DNA of 64,000 nucleotides from Pseudomonadota bacterium (GTDB lineage Bacteria > Pseudomonadota > Gammaproteobacteria > Nitrosococcales > Methylophagaceae): contig JALIBN010000006.1 in the NCBI GenBank assembly GCA_030576275.1, positions 3,517 to 67,516 on the forward strand. Reading direction: 5' to 3'. Shown in pieces: positions 9,065 through 19,354 of this stretch (position 1 is its first letter; each line of letters begins with the position of its first letter). The notes under the pieces are model-generated. The model was not told the origin of the DNA and searched no databases. It worked only from the letters and a program-made list of their open reading frames with translations. The translations under genes were made by a program, and so were the position numbers.

Positions 9065-10160
9065 TTACAATCCCGACTTTAGGGATGCTTCAATAAATAA
9101 GTCTAAATCACCATCTAAAACTGCTTGGGTATTACCCGTTTCTACATTAGTTCGTAAATCTTTGATCCGGGATTGATCTAAAACGTAAGAACGAATTTGG
9201 CTACCCCAACCAATATCTGATTTAGCATCTTCAGCTGATTGTTTTTCTTCATTCTGTTTGTGTAATTCCAGCTCGTATAGCTTGGCACGTAACAGATTCA
9301 TTGCCGTGTCTCTATTTTGATGCTGAGAACGTTGGTTCTGACATTGCACCACAGTATTGGTCGGAATATGCGTTATACGAATGGCGGAATCAGTCTTATT
9401 TACATGCTGACCACCGGCACCACTGGCACGATAGGTATCGACTCTTAAATCGGCTTTATTAATTTCTATTTCGATATTTTCATCGACTTCAGGATATACA
9501 AATACTGATGCAAATGAGGTATGGCGGCGTGCGCCAGAATCAAATGGTGATTTACGCACTAGGCGATGGACACCCGTTTCAGTTCTTAGTAAACCAAAGG
9601 CATATTCACCTTCAAAATGAATCGTCGCACTTTTGATGCCTGCAACCTCACCGGAAGAAGCTTCAACCAGCTCAACCTTAAACCCTTGTGCTTCGCCCCA
9701 GCGAAGATACATGCGCAAAATCATATTGGCCCAATCTTGTGCTTCCGTGCCACCTGAACCAGATTGAATATCTAAATAGGCATTATTGATATCCATTTTT
9801 CCGGAAAACATGCGTTGAAATTCAAGTTTCTCCAAGGCTTTTTCTAGGGTATCGAGATCCTGTTTCACCACATCGAAAGTATCTTGATCTTGTTCTTCTA
9901 CCGCCATTTCAAGCAATTCTTTGGCATCATCGAGTGTCGTGTGATGACCTGCTAAGGTGGTAACTATCCGTTCTAAACTAGCGCGTTCCTTACCTAAGGA
10001 TTGTGCTCGTTCGGGATTGTCCCAAACGGTAGGTGACTCCAGTTCGCGGGTAACCTCAATTAATTGTTCAGCTTTTACATCATAGTCAAAGATACCCCCT
10101 AAGATCGTCACAACGACCTCGGAGTTCTTTAATTCGTTGCATTGTTGCGCCTAGTTCCAA
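9065..10160 (-). CDS. prfB: Peptide chain release factor 2, with programmed +1 frameshift
   Basis: RF2 recognises UGA and UAA stop codons and triggers peptide release. The ORF track shows only the second part from an internal ATG at 10111. The gene really starts upstream in another frame: TTG 10160 (AAAGGA 7 bases before it) encodes [24 protein letters not shown], then an in-frame TGA at 10088-10086. The classical slippery site AGGGGGTATCTTTGAC precedes it, so ribosomes slip +1 at CTT-T and continue with DYDVKAEQ. The total is about 364 residues, as in E. coli (365). The SPF anticodon tripeptide and the GGQ motif ([10 protein letters not shown]) are intact. An in-frame ATG at 10142 is an alternative start. 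Low RF2 favours the frameshift, giving autoregulation. Confidence 0.95.
10077..10104 (-). promoter_or_regulatory. RF2 programmed +1 frameshift signal
   Basis: On the minus strand the sequence reads CTTAGGGGGTATCTTTGACTAT. An internal Shine-Dalgarno-like AGGGGG lies just upstream of CTT followed by the UGA stop and a C, the poor stop context known for RF2 autoregulation. The peptide before it, LRGYL, and after it, DYD, match RF2 proteins that span the shift. Confidence 0.95.
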
Positions 10161-10243
10161 CGGGGTATCCTTTTGATAATGACTATAAGATAGCTACTAT
10201 AAGTAGCATAAAGCTCGTTATTGTAGCGTATTCGACATATTAA

Positions 10244-11041
10244 TTATTGTTTAGGTAAGAAACGTAAAGGATCAACCGGCTTGCCATTACGTCTAATTTC
10301 AAAATGTAACTGTTCCTGCTGGGCACCACTACGACCAAGCGTTGCAATATTTTGGCCGGCCTTCACATACTGCCCTTCTTTGACTAATAAAGTTTTATTG
10401 TGGGCATAGGCACTCAGATAGACATCATTATGTTTAATAATCAATAAATTACCGTATCTCGCCAAGCCATTTCCACTATAAACGACCTTGCCTGATGCTG
10501 ATGCAATTACCGCTTGTCCTGATTTCCCGGCTATATCTATTCCTTTCCTACCTGCAGATGAGATGGAATACGTTGAAATTACCTTGCCAGCTGTTGGCCA
10601 GCGCCAGTTTAGATTTTGATTACCTGAACTACTCGGTGGCGGTGACTTGTTGGGTGTTGATGTCGTTGCCTGCTTAGTTTGTGATGCAGGTTGCCATTGT
10701 GTTGATTTTGTCTTGGTCTCGACCTTTTGTTTCACAACGGGTTTGTTGTAATTAGTCGCTTTTTTAGTCTGTTTAAAATATATTTTTTGATCGACATAAA
10801 TATTATAAGGTGATCGAATATTATTAATTTTAGCTAATTCTTTGTAATCCATTCCATAACGAAAGCTGATTGAATATAAAGTATCGCCTTTTTTAACCTT
10901 GTAAACCGATCCTGACCTTGAAGCAGATCCGAAATTACTAGCTGTTTTTGAGTTGTCGCCATAACTACCAACAGGAACCACTGCTAGGCTTCCACCACAG
11001 GCGGTCAACGTTAACATAAGCAGTATTACAATGATTCTCAT
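10244..11041 (-). CDS. nlpD: NlpD-like LysM/LytM lipoprotein, amidase activator
   Basis: Likely an outer-membrane lipoprotein that activates periplasmic cell-division amidases. The lipobox LTACGG follows a hydrophobic signal if translation starts at ATG 11041; the track's 11092 start adds 17 residues ahead of it and overlaps yqaA. A LysM domain (YKVKKGDTLYSISFRYGMDYKELAKIN) lies near residues 47-90, then a QT/S-rich linker, then a LytM (M23) domain to the C-terminus. The first zinc ligand is missing (RKGIDIAG in place of HxGxD) and HxH is QLHFEI, so like E. coli NlpD it is probably not a peptidase. Two bases after yqaA. Confidence 0.88.
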   Translation of the reverse strand: MRIIVILLMLTLTACGGSLAVVPVGSYGDNSKTASNFGSASRSGSVYKVKKGDTLYSISFRYGMDYKELAKINNIRSPYNIYVDQKIYFKQTKKATNYNKPVVKQKVETKTKSTQWQPASQTKQATTSTPNKSPPPSSSGNQNLNWRWPTAGKVISTYSISSAGRKGIDIAGKSGQAVIASASGKVVYSGNGLARYGNLLIIKHNDVYLSAYAHNKTLLVKEGQYVKAGQNIATLGRSGAQQEQLHFEIRRNGKPVDPLRFLPKQ

Positions 11042-11043
11042 AA

Positions 11044-11619
11044 TTATGCGAAGATCAAATAACCTGTAATCAATAATATAACCACAGCCCAACCGATACG
11101 ATCAATCCAGGTGCGTAACACCGCTTCTAAGCGCACGCCACCCCATCGCATTAAGCCAGCCACTAAGAAAAAACGCATCCCACGGCCAATAGCTGAACCT
11201 ACGATAAACGGGACTAAAGCCATACCAGCCACACCAGAAGCAATGGTAAATACTTTGTAAGGTATAGGTGTAAACCCTGCTAAAAATATTGCCCAAAAGC
11301 CCCATTGTGCAAACCATTGTTCAGCAAGATGATACGAATCAATGTAGCCCAAGGAGACTAACCAAGGCTCGATAAATTGAAAAGCAGTCATGCCGATCAC
11401 ATAGCCTAATAGACCGCCCAACACCGAGCTTACAGTTGTTAGGCCGGCATAAAACCATGCTTTTTCGGGTTTAGCTAAGGTCATTGGCGCCAACATGACA
11501 TCTGGCGGTATCAAAAAGCACGACGACTCAGTAAAACTGACTAAGGCTAACCAATAAACGGCGTATTTATGCCGAGACCATTGCAGAACCTGATCATATA
11601 ATTTGGAAAATAAGCTCAT
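11044..11619 (-). CDS. yqaA: YqaA-type DedA family membrane protein
   Basis: 191 residues with several TM segments and the DedA/VTT pattern (PPDVMLAPMTLAKPEKAWFYAGL, GGLLGYVIGMTAF, FLAGFTPIPYKVFTIASGVAGM). DedA-family proteins are thought to move lipids across the inner membrane or to maintain envelope homeostasis. It overlaps the pcm stop by one base (TAATG) and sits between pcm and nlpD, so it belongs to the surE-pcm-yqaA-nlpD operon. The exact substrate is unknown. Confidence 0.85.
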   Translation of the reverse strand: MSLFSKLYDQVLQWSRHKYAVYWLALVSFTESSCFLIPPDVMLAPMTLAKPEKAWFYAGLTTVSSVLGGLLGYVIGMTAFQFIEPWLVSLGYIDSYHLAEQWFAQWGFWAIFLAGFTPIPYKVFTIASGVAGMALVPFIVGSAIGRGMRFFLVAGLMRWGGVRLEAVLRTWIDRIGWAVVILLITGYLIFA

Positions 11620-12278
11620 TAAATTTGGCCATTCAAAAAAGGCACAAAACTAACATCGTCTAATATTGTTTCTTCAAAGCTATTTCCATTTCGGTCTATC
11701 ACTCGTAATGATTGACCGACACTGCCGCCTACGGGAATAACTAAACGTCCACCGGGTGCTAATTGTTTCAATAGATTTTCCGGAACATGTTCCGGTGCAC
11801 ACGTGACGATAATGCTGTCGTAGGGCGCGTTTTCTTCCCAACCCCAGTTGCCATCACTGTGTTTTAAACGAATATTATTTAATTTCAAATTGTAAAAACG
11901 TTCACGTGCTTGATTTTGTAGTAACGAAATACGTTCAACACTAAATACTCGGTCAACCAGTCGTGACAAAACCGCTGTTTGATAACCGGAGCCAGTACCT
12001 ACTTCCAGTACTTTTTTCTTAGGCGAACCTTCTAACAAAATTTCCGTCATTCGAGCAACGATAAAAGGCTGTGAAATCGTTTGGCCATGTCCTATTGGTA
12101 AGGCCGTATCTTCATAAGCACGGCTTGCTAAAGCTTCTTCTACAAACAAATGTCGTGGCAAAGATTTCATCACTGCCAAAACATCTGTATTATGAATACC
12201 TTGTTCTTTTAAACGCCCGATTAATCGATCTCTTGTCCGCTGTGATGTCATACCAATACCTTGGAACGCATCACTCAT
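11619..12278 (-). CDS. pcm: Protein-L-isoaspartate O-methyltransferase
   Basis: Repairs damaged aspartyl/asparaginyl residues by SAM-dependent methylation of isoaspartate. Motifs seen: [17 protein letters not shown] (substrate region) and the SAM-binding [18 protein letters not shown]. The ORF track starts at 12299, overlapping surE by 25 bases. ATG 12278 overlaps the surE stop as ATGA with AAGGCG upstream and gives a 219-residue protein close to the usual length, so I prefer it. Coupled to surE. Confidence 0.92.
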   Translation of the reverse strand: MSDAFQGIGMTSQRTRDRLIGRLKEQGIHNTDVLAVMKSLPRHLFVEEALASRAYEDTALPIGHGQTISQPFIVARMTEILLEGSPKKKVLEVGTGSGYQTAVLSRLVDRVFSVERISLLQNQARERFYNLKLNNIRLKHSDGNWGWEENAPYDSIIVTCAPEHVPENLLKQLAPGGRLVIPVGGSVGQSLRVIDRNGNSFEETILDDVSFVPFLNGQI

Positions 12279-13027
12279 ATGACTACGCCTTGCAACCATT
12301 TAGCAACACCATCAATGGCCTTATAACTGGTCAAATCGATTTGCAATGGCGTCACAGATATAGCGCCGCGGCGAATCGCATCAAAATCAGTGCCCGGCCC
12401 AGCATCTTGTTCTTCGCCCGCAGGTCCTATCCAAAACATCTCACGGCCTCTTGGATCAAATTCCTTGATCAGCGGCGCAGCTTTATGACGATGACCTAAC
12501 CGAGTACTTTCAAAACCGATAATCTGATCAATCGGTAAGTCAGGCACATTAACATTTAAAATTGTATCTGCTGGTAGTGATGATTGTTGTAGGTGCATGA
12601 CGATTTTTTTCGCCGCCCAAGCAGCCGTTTCATAATGCGTTGCGGTATGACCGTTAAGTGAAATTGCGATCGCTGGCAAACCTAAAAACCGACCTTCCAT
12701 CGCTGCCGCTACCGTACCAGAATACAATACATCGTCACCTAAATTAGCACCGGCATTAATACCTGATACCACCATATCTGGCTCTTCATCTAACAAGCCT
12801 GTAATCGCTAAATGGACACAATCGGTCGGCGTTCCTTCGACACGATAGATACCATTTTCCAGCCTATTTACTCGTAACGGATTTTCCAAAGTCAGGGAAT
12901 TGCTCGCGCCACTGCGATTTCGATCTGGCGCAACGACAGTGATCTCGCCAATGCTTGACATTGCATCAGCTAAAGCCCGAATACCTTTGGCCATATAACC
13001 ATCATCGTTACTAATTAGGATCTTCAT
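12275..13027 (-). CDS. surE: 5'/3'-nucleotidase SurE
   Basis: Survival-protein family nucleotidase that dephosphorylates nucleoside monophosphates using a divalent metal. The metal-binding [11 protein letters not shown] is at the N-terminus and [26 protein letters not shown] follows near residue 86. 250 residues is the usual size. First gene of surE-pcm-yqaA-nlpD. Confidence 0.95.
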   Translation of the reverse strand: MKILISNDDGYMAKGIRALADAMSSIGEITVVAPDRNRSGASNSLTLENPLRVNRLENGIYRVEGTPTDCVHLAITGLLDEEPDMVVSGINAGANLGDDVLYSGTVAAAMEGRFLGLPAIAISLNGHTATHYETAAWAAKKIVMHLQQSSLPADTILNVNVPDLPIDQIIGFESTRLGHRHKAAPLIKEFDPRGREMFWIGPAGEEQDAGPGTDFDAIRRGAISVTPLQIDLTSYKAIDGVAKWLQGVVI

Positions 13028-13107
13028 AGTGTTAGTGCCTACTTATCTGTTTTTTTATACTACATATCTTATCAATAATAGTGCCGACAAGAATACTAAT
13101 GTTCTGT

Positions 13108-14061
13108 TCACTCTACAGGCGGTTCAGCAAAAAATAGCCTGGCTTGTTTACAATCTATATCAATTTGAGCAATCAACGAATCCAAACTCTCAAACTTTTT
13201 CTCATCACGTAATTTTCGTAAGAAGTGTACTTGAACATGTTCGCCATAAATATCACGTTTAAAATCAAACAAATGAACCTCTAACAGAGCGTGTTCAGCT
13301 CCGAATGTCGGCCGAATACCAACATTTGCGACACCCTGAATGGGTTCATCTTCAATACCAAAGAAGCGCACAGCATATACGCCACTCAACGGCACTTTAT
13401 GACGATGAAGATGGATATTGGCAGTGGGATATCCCATAGTACGGCCTCGTTTATCACCATGTGCCACTCTGCCACTCATGCGATAAGGACGACCAAGTAA
13501 CTTCTCAGCTAGTATCAAGTCACCTGTTTCTAATGCATGGCGAATTCGGGTGCTACTCACTCGCCTACTGTCAATAGAAAAGGTGTGCATATTAACGACT
13601 TGAAAACCTTTGTCTTTACCCGCTTGTTGTAGTGAAGCAAAATTTCCTTGTCGATCTTTGCCGAATTTAAAATCATCACCCACAACTAAATATCGAACAT
13701 TCAAGCCAGTAACAAGCAATTGATCAATAAATTCTTCAGCGGTCATTTGAGCTAATTTATGATTGAAACGCAACACACAAAGCTGTTGAATAGCATAACA
13801 GCGCAATGCCTCTATTTTTTCACGGAAACGACTTAAGCGAGCCGGCGCTTTATCAGGAGAAAAAAACTCATTAGGCTGGGGTTCAAATGTAATCACTACA
13901 ACCGGTAAACCGAGTGCATCGCCCTTCATCGCTAGTTGATTTAATACTGCATGATGACCTAAATGTACGCCATCAAAATTACCAATAGTGGCAACACAAC
14001 CGTCGCGTCGGCCATTAGCTGACGAAGGTAAATTATAAAACCCACGAATTATTTTTTGCAT
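13108..14061 (-). CDS. ribF: Bifunctional riboflavin kinase/FAD synthetase
   Basis: Makes FMN and then FAD from riboflavin. The N-terminal nucleotidyltransferase domain has GNFDGVHLGHHAVL (near residue 27) and ISRRVSSTRIR-like SIDSRRVSSTRIR. The C-terminal flavokinase domain has GRTMGYPTANI (about residue 207) and RPTFG. 317 residues is normal. In many gammaproteobacteria ribF precedes ileS-lspA; here surE lies 80 bases downstream instead. I see no FMN riboswitch upstream. Confidence 0.95.
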   Translation of the reverse strand: MQKIIRGFYNLPSSANGRRDGCVATIGNFDGVHLGHHAVLNQLAMKGDALGLPVVVITFEPQPNEFFSPDKAPARLSRFREKIEALRCYAIQQLCVLRFNHKLAQMTAEEFIDQLLVTGLNVRYLVVGDDFKFGKDRQGNFASLQQAGKDKGFQVVNMHTFSIDSRRVSSTRIRHALETGDLILAEKLLGRPYRMSGRVAHGDKRGRTMGYPTANIHLHRHKVPLSGVYAVRFFGIEDEPIQGVANVGIRPTFGAEHALLEVHLFDFKRDIYGEHVQVHFLRKLRDEKKFESLDSLIAQIDIDCKQARLFFAEPPVE

Positions 14062-14203
14062 AGTTCTGTTATATCAAATCTGTTTAGTTGTAGTTGTAAG
14101 CGTAATTAAAGCTGTTAAGCCTAACGGCTAGCGGCAAAACAATCCAGTGGGCAATAAAACGTTGTTTAACATATAATGCTAGCTGATTAAACTTTGTGTA
14201 GAG

Positions 14204-14455
14204 ATGGGCATGGCCGTAAGACGAAAAAAACTGAATTATGAAGCCTCAGTAACTGAGCTAGAATCTCTGGTTAATCGCCTCGAGCAAGGTGATATTAGCC
14301 TTGAAGAATCACTGAAACTTTATGAAAGTGGCGTATTGCTTACTCGAGATTGTCAGGATGCTTTGCAAGCTGCCGAACAAAAAGTGCAAATGTTAATACA
14401 ACAATCAGGTCAATCAAACTTAGTAGATTTTGATAGTAATACCACTGAATCGTGA
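14204..14455 (+). CDS. xseB: Exodeoxyribonuclease VII small subunit
   Basis: Small helical subunit of exonuclease VII, which degrades single-stranded DNA from both ends together with XseA. The core NYEASVTELESLVNRLEQGDISLEESLKLYESGVLL is typical. 83 residues from ATG 14204; ATG 14210 (MAVRRKK) is about as likely. The TGA overlaps the GTG start of ispA. First gene of the familiar xseB-ispA-dxs order. Confidence 0.93.
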   Translation: MGMAVRRKKLNYEASVTELESLVNRLEQGDISLEESLKLYESGVLLTRDCQDALQAAEQKVQMLIQQSGQSNLVDFDSNTTES

Positions 14456-15357
14456 CCGACACTTTTATTCTTTCTAATTGGCGACAACTGCATCAACTGC
14501 GCATCGAACAAGCACTCACCGCTCGACTGCCTGATACTAGCCATCTCAGTCAAACCACTTCAAACCGATTGGTTGAAGCTATGCGTTATTCCTGTCTCAA
14601 CGGCGGTAAACGTATGCGCGCCTTACTGGTTTATGCAACCGGCGAAGCCTTAGGTGTAGATTTAGACCTGCTTGATGCACCAGCATGTGCTGTAGAAATG
14701 ATTCACGCATATTCACTAGTTCATGATGACATGCCTATCATGGACAATGACAACTTACGTCGTGGCCTGCCAACTTGTCACAAAAAATATGATGATGCCA
14801 CAGCGTTATTAGTTGGTGATGCCTTGCAATCATTAGCATTTGAAACACTATGCGAAAATACTTTGGCACCTGAACAACTATGTCAAATGGTCAAAACTCT
14901 CGCGCAACAATCTGGTGTGTTAGGCATGGCAGGCGGCCAAGCCATCGATCTTGAATCTGTCGGAAAAACACTCACTCTAGATACATTACAGTCTATGCAT
15001 CAGCTTAAAACGGGAGCATTGATCTGTGCTAGTGTACGTCTTGGGGCACTAGCCTTCCCACAGATAGACATCGCAACCTTAGTTAAACTCGATAAATATG
15101 CACAGTGCATAGGTTTAGCCTTTCAGGTGCAAGATGATGTCCTTGATCTTATTGCTGACACTGATACCCTAGGCAAAACTCAAGGTGCCGATCTCGCGCT
15201 GAATAAGCCAACCTATCCGGCTCTCATGGGCTTAGAGGCTGCGCAACAAAAAGCTCTCGATTTGAGAGATGAAGCTCTAGCCCAACTTGATGATTTACCC
15301 TTCAATACACAAGCACTTGCGGCGCTAGCCAGCTTTGTGGTGCAACGGTCACACTAA
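14452..15357 (+). CDS. ispA: Farnesyl diphosphate synthase
   Basis: Condenses dimethylallyl and isopentenyl diphosphates to farnesyl diphosphate. Both aspartate-rich motifs are present: HDDMPIMDND near residue 95 and QDDVLD near residue 225. The GGKRMR motif is near residue 51. The start is GTG, overlapping the xseB stop by four bases (GTGA). 301 residues is usual. Confidence 0.95.
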   Translation: MTDTFILSNWRQLHQLRIEQALTARLPDTSHLSQTTSNRLVEAMRYSCLNGGKRMRALLVYATGEALGVDLDLLDAPACAVEMIHAYSLVHDDMPIMDNDNLRRGLPTCHKKYDDATALLVGDALQSLAFETLCENTLAPEQLCQMVKTLAQQSGVLGMAGGQAIDLESVGKTLTLDTLQSMHQLKTGALICASVRLGALAFPQIDIATLVKLDKYAQCIGLAFQVQDDVLDLIADTDTLGKTQGADLALNKPTYPALMGLEAAQQKALDLRDEALAQLDDLPFNTQALAALASFVVQRSH

Positions 15358-15360
15358 AAT

Positions 15361-17199
15361 ATGGCGACACCTATGGATACCTTACTCGCTCACATTAATA
15401 GTCCAGCGGATTTACGTAAGCTGGATAAAAAACAGTTGCCACAACTTGCCGAGGAAATTAGAGCACTAATCGTAAATAGCGTGCAACAAACCGGTGGTCA
15501 TATTTCATCTAACTTAGGTGTAATTGAACTAACGATAGCATTGCATTACATATTTAACACGCCTGATGATCGTTTTGTCTGGGATGTAGGCCACCAAAGT
15601 TACGTTCACAAAATTCTTACTGGTCGCCGCGATCAAATGCATACCATGCGCCAAGCAGGAGGCTTGTCAGGTTTTCCAAAACGTAGCGAAAGTCACTATG
15701 ACCACTTTGGTGTCGGGCATTCCAGCACATCAATCAGTGCCGCATTAGGCATGGCTATCGTAGCACAGGCTAATGGTGATTCTCGCCGCGCAGTCGCCAT
15801 CATTGGCGATGGCGCACTCACCGCAGGCCAAGCCTATGAAGCTTTAGCCCACGCCGGTGATTTAAGTGCCAACTTACTCGTTATCCTTAATGATAATGAA
15901 ATGTCTATTTCCAAGAATGTTGGCGGCATGTCGAATTATCTTGCTCGTCTGTTATCAGGCAAGTTTTACGCATCTGCCCGCGAAGGCAGTAAAAAAGTAC
16001 TTGAAAAACTACCTTCGGCATGGGAATTTGCTCGTCGAGCCGAAGAGCATGTCAAAGGCATGATGATTCCAGGCACTTTGTTTGAAGAGATGGGCTTTAA
16101 CTACATAGGTCCAATTGATGGTCACGATCTTGATATTTTAATGACAACCTTAGGCAATTTGCGTGAACGCAAAGGCCCACAATTTCTTCACATCGTAACC
16201 AAAAAAGGCAAAGGGTATGAACCAGCAGAACAACAGCCTGGTAAATATCATGGTGTAAGCCCCGCTGGGAGCACCTCATCAACCAGTCCGAGTTACACAC
16301 AAGTCTTTGGGCAATGGTTATGTGACATGGCGCGAGAATCAGAAGATTTAATTGGTATTACACCGGCGATGTCCGATGGTTCAGGCTTAAATGAGTTTGC
16401 GAAACTTTATCCTGACCGTTATTTTGATGTTGGTATTGCCGAACAACATGCAGTTACTCTGGCTGCTGGCATGGCTTGTGAAGGTAAAAAACCTGTCGTT
16501 GCTATTTACTCTACGTTTTTACAACGTGCTTACGATCAGTTAATTCATGATGTTGCCTTGCAAAACTTACCAGTTTTATTTGCCATCGACCGAGGGGGCT
16601 TAGTGGGTGCTGATGGTGCGACGCATGCAGGCACCTTCGATTTGAGTTACCTCCGCTGCATTCCAAATATGGTCGTGATGGCACCTGCAGATGAAAATGA
16701 ATGTCGTCAAATGCTCACCACAGGTTACAAACATAATGGACCAACTGCAGTGCGTTATCCACGCGGCTCAGGAAATGGCTCATTGATCTCGCCAAACTTA
16801 GAAACCATCGAAATTGGCAAGGCAGAACTAAAACGCCAAGGCCAAAAAGTCGCAATTCTTGCTTTTGGTAGCATGGTCCAACCTGCGCTTGATGCAGCAG
16901 AACGACTTAATGCAACCGTGGTCAATATGCGATTTGTAAAACCATTGGATAATGCACTAATAGATCAAATGGCAGCCACGCACGATTTAATTATCACCAT
17001 TGAAGAAAATACACACCTTGGTGGAGCAGGTAGCGCCGTCGCCGAACACCTACTTGCCATCGGCAATACTACAGCCATTAAAATTATGGGGTTGCCCGAT
17101 AAATTCATCGATCATGGTGAACATAAACAAATGTTAAGTAGCTGTGGTTTAGATGCTCAAGGCATTATAGATACAGTCAACAATCATTTTCCGGCATAA
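15361..17199 (+). CDS. dxs: 1-deoxy-D-xylulose-5-phosphate synthase
   Basis: Thiamine diphosphate enzyme for the first step of the MEP isoprenoid pathway. The ThDP-binding [14 protein letters not shown] with DNEMSISKN lies in the N-terminal third, and the transketolase-type central domain has [25 protein letters not shown]-terminal transketolase domain follows (residues about 490-612). 612 residues is normal. It starts three bases after ispA stops. Confidence 0.97.
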   Translation: MATPMDTLLAHINSPADLRKLDKKQLPQLAEEIRALIVNSVQQTGGHISSNLGVIELTIALHYIFNTPDDRFVWDVGHQSYVHKILTGRRDQMHTMRQAGGLSGFPKRSESHYDHFGVGHSSTSISAALGMAIVAQANGDSRRAVAIIGDGALTAGQAYEALAHAGDLSANLLVILNDNEMSISKNVGGMSNYLARLLSGKFYASAREGSKKVLEKLPSAWEFARRAEEHVKGMMIPGTLFEEMGFNYIGPIDGHDLDILMTTLGNLRERKGPQFLHIVTKKGKGYEPAEQQPGKYHGVSPAGSTSSTSPSYTQVFGQWLCDMARESEDLIGITPAMSDGSGLNEFAKLYPDRYFDVGIAEQHAVTLAAGMACEGKKPVVAIYSTFLQRAYDQLIHDVALQNLPVLFAIDRGGLVGADGATHAGTFDLSYLRCIPNMVVMAPADENECRQMLTTGYKHNGPTAVRYPRGSGNGSLISPNLETIEIGKAELKRQGQKVAILAFGSMVQPALDAAERLNATVVNMRFVKPLDNALIDQMAATHDLIITIEENTHLGGAGSAVAEHLLAIGNTTAIKIMGLPDKFIDHGEHKQMLSSCGLDAQGIIDTVNNHFPA

Positions 17200-17241
17200 T
17201 ATCCTGTTAGTCGCCCTAATTCCCGAGTATAATAGTCAACT

Positions 17242-17625
17242 ATGAGTAGCCCAACCTATACCTTAAAAATATTGGCAGATTTTGCCTCAGCACATACCCT
17301 TCGAGATTACCCTGGTGATTGTAGCCGCATGCATGGTCACAACTGGAAGTTAGAAGTTGAAGTGACCGCGACTGCTCTGAATGGACATGGCATGGGCATG
17401 GATTTTAAAACCATCAAAAATGCCGCTCGTGAACTCGCTAAAAAGCTTGATCACCGTTATCTAAATGATATTCCACCTTTCGATACCGTTAATCCTACAG
17501 CAGAAAATATTGCCCAATATTTTTATCAAAATCTGAGCGAAACGTTAAATATCGACTCAGCTAAAATCTCTGGTGTGACCCTTTGGGAAACTGATCGCGC
17601 CTGTGTACGTTACAGTGAGGACTAA
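17242..17625 (+). CDS. queD: 6-carboxytetrahydropterin synthase QueD
   Basis: Converts dihydroneopterin triphosphate to 6-carboxytetrahydropterin, the second step to preQ0 and queuosine. Zinc ligands are visible in FASAHTL and [10 protein letters not shown], and the C-terminal catalytic glutamate is in [13 protein letters not shown]. 127 residues. It lies 7 bases before folE2, which makes its GTP-derived substrate, so the pair supplies deazapurine synthesis. The zinc-binding cysteine appears to be in DCSRMHGH. Confidence 0.92.
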   Translation: MSSPTYTLKILADFASAHTLRDYPGDCSRMHGHNWKLEVEVTATALNGHGMGMDFKTIKNAARELAKKLDHRYLNDIPPFDTVNPTAENIAQYFYQNLSETLNIDSAKISGVTLWETDRACVRYSED

Positions 17626-17632
17626 GAAAGAC

Positions 17633-18442
17633 ATGACTACTGCTAAAAAACCAGATTGCTGCGATGAAATCGAAGATGTTCAAAATATAGCTGATAAACG
17701 CCATATCGCAATAGATAAAGTCGGTATTAAAGATATTCAACATCCGATAAAAATCAGCGACCGTACCACTGGTGAACAAAATACTATCGCTAACTTTAAT
17801 ATGTATGTGAACCTACCGCACCAATTTAAAGGTACACATATGTCACGTTTTGTTGAGATTTTAAATCAACATGAGCGTGAGATCACCGTGAAATCATTCC
17901 GTGAAATGTTAGGCGAAATGACTGAACGCTTACAAGCTGAATCTGGTTACATTGAGATGGACTTCCCTTATTTTGTTAATAAAGAGGCTCCAATCAGTAA
18001 AGTAAAAAGTTTGATGGATTATCAAGTTAGCTTTATCGGTGAAATCACTGGCGATAAAACGATGATGACTGTCAAAGTCGTGGTGCCGGTGACCAGCCTT
18101 TGTCCATGTTCAAAAAACATCTCTGACTACGGCGCACATAATCAGCGTTCACACGTTACCGTAACAGTACGGGTTGAAAGCTTCATGTGGATTGAAGACT
18201 TAATTGACGTAGTCGAGTCAGAAGCTTCATGTGAAATATATGGTCTTCTTAAACGACCAGATGAAAAATATGTCACAGAAAAAGCCTATGACAATCCAAA
18301 ATTTGTTGAAGATATCGTGCGTGATATTGCTGCTCGATTCAATGATGACAAGCGTATCAATGCTTATACCGTCGAATCAGAAAACTTTGAATCGATTCAT
18401 AACCACTCTGCTTATGCTTTAATTAGTAAAGGTTTTGATTAA
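17633..18442 (+). CDS. folE2: GTP cyclohydrolase FolE2 (type IB)
   Basis: Opens GTP to dihydroneopterin triphosphate for folate and queuosine. The COG1469 pattern is clear: [40 protein letters not shown] and [21 protein letters not shown], with the catalytic Cys in PCSK. The track's GTG 17603 lies inside queD; ATG 17633 begins the conserved N-terminus and gives 269 residues. FolE2 is the isoenzyme that does not need zinc, used by many bacteria under zinc limitation. The window also has a zinc-type uptake cluster at 29.6-33 kb. Confidence 0.93.
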   Translation: MTTAKKPDCCDEIEDVQNIADKRHIAIDKVGIKDIQHPIKISDRTTGEQNTIANFNMYVNLPHQFKGTHMSRFVEILNQHEREITVKSFREMLGEMTERLQAESGYIEMDFPYFVNKEAPISKVKSLMDYQVSFIGEITGDKTMMTVKVVVPVTSLCPCSKNISDYGAHNQRSHVTVTVRVESFMWIEDLIDVVESEASCEIYGLLKRPDEKYVTEKAYDNPKFVEDIVRDIAARFNDDKRINAYTVESENFESIHNHSAYALISKGFD

Positions 18443-18467
18443 AAGTAAAATCAAATCAGCTTAAATT

Positions 18468-18508
18468 AAAAGCCTCCTGTTAACAGATTCTAGCAGGAGG
18501 CTTTTTTA
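18468..18508 (+). terminator. Rho-independent terminator after folE2
   Basis: AAAAGCCTCCTG then a 13-base loop then GCAGGAGGCTTTTTT. The stem is GC-rich with a T run, between the convergent ends of folE2 and the Bax-like gene, and could work in both directions. Confidence 0.85.
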
Positions 18509-18523
18509 TTTGTATAAATATAC

Positions 18524-19279
18524 CTACTGACTCAACATTAACGGCTTATTGATACGGATCATCGCCTGAATGTCTTCCACGTATTCTTCACCACGTTCAG
18601 AGTACTTGTTTAAGCCTACGGCCAATGCCAAACCAGTCGATGTCTTGCCTTCCTCTCGATGTTCTTGGCGTATTGTTCGTAGTGGCTGATAAGCGTTTAA
18701 GGTGTTCAAATTTAAAATATAATAAGCAACCGATTCCTCAACGGAATTAAAGACAGCGACTTCATGCGTTTCCCCGTTGCCTCTTCTAGCGGGAACAAGA
18801 CCACAGCCCTCGATAAAACACCATTGCCCGAAAAAATTATTTCCTTCCTGTGCGAAACGTGATGTTCCCCAACCTGATTCATTAGCAGATTGCGCTAATG
18901 CCAGCGGTACAGGCACAATATCGACACGATGCTTTAAGGAGGTCCATGCCGCTTGGTCATCTAAAGTATCGATCCTGACTTTATATATTTTGGCCAAGTT
19001 CTTTACCCATTTTTCATCATTTGGATGCATAGTATTAACATTACTGTATTGCTGTTCAAGCATCAGTAATTTCTCTCTATTCATAAGCACTTTTTTATTT
19101 TCAGCCTCAACTATCGGACGTATAAAATCAAAGAAGTGCCTTTTTTTATCTTTCACGTCGGAAAATGATTTAAAGTCAGGTAAATCATCAATCATCATAT
19201 TGCGTGTTACAAATACCAATATCATTAGAACAATGAAGCTAAAGGCTAAATAGCCAGAAATTTTTCTATTCCACTGCAT
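18524..19279 (-). CDS. Bax-like glucosaminidase domain protein
   Basis: 251 residues. An N-terminal membrane anchor (about residues 9-25) is followed by a charged linker and a C-terminal glucosaminidase (GH73-type) domain with ALAQSANESGWGTSRFAQEGNNFFGQWCF, where ES(G)WG carries the likely catalytic glutamate. The match is to the E. coli Bax family of membrane-anchored peptidoglycan hydrolases. Probably faces the periplasm. Separated from the convergent folE2 by a terminator. Confidence 0.85.
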   Translation of the reverse strand: MQWNRKISGYLAFSFIVLMILVFVTRNMMIDDLPDFKSFSDVKDKKRHFFDFIRPIVEAENKKVLMNREKLLMLEQQYSNVNTMHPNDEKWVKNLAKIYKVRIDTLDDQAAWTSLKHRVDIVPVPLALAQSANESGWGTSRFAQEGNNFFGQWCFIEGCGLVPARRGNGETHEVAVFNSVEESVAYYILNLNTLNAYQPLRTIRQEHREEGKTSTGLALAVGLNKYSERGEEYVEDIQAMIRINKPLMLSQ

Positions 19280-19354
19280 AATTATGCCTTATCTACTAAT
19301 AAGAAAACTCCAGACCTACTTAAGCCTAAATAAGCCAGTCCTATTTTCAAGCTG

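Noticed and set aside
8787-9176. 129-residue + strand ORF across lysS/prfB
   Set aside because: Antisense shadow of two clear genes.
12071-12499. 142-residue + strand ORF over pcm/surE
   Set aside because: Antisense shadow; no SD and no family features.
14062-14203. Possible FMN riboswitch near ribF
   Set aside because: The 142 bases show no conserved RFN element and ribF is a kinase gene not usually under that switch.
18777-19253. 158-residue + strand ORF
   Set aside because: Antisense to the Bax-like gene, whose motifs are clear.
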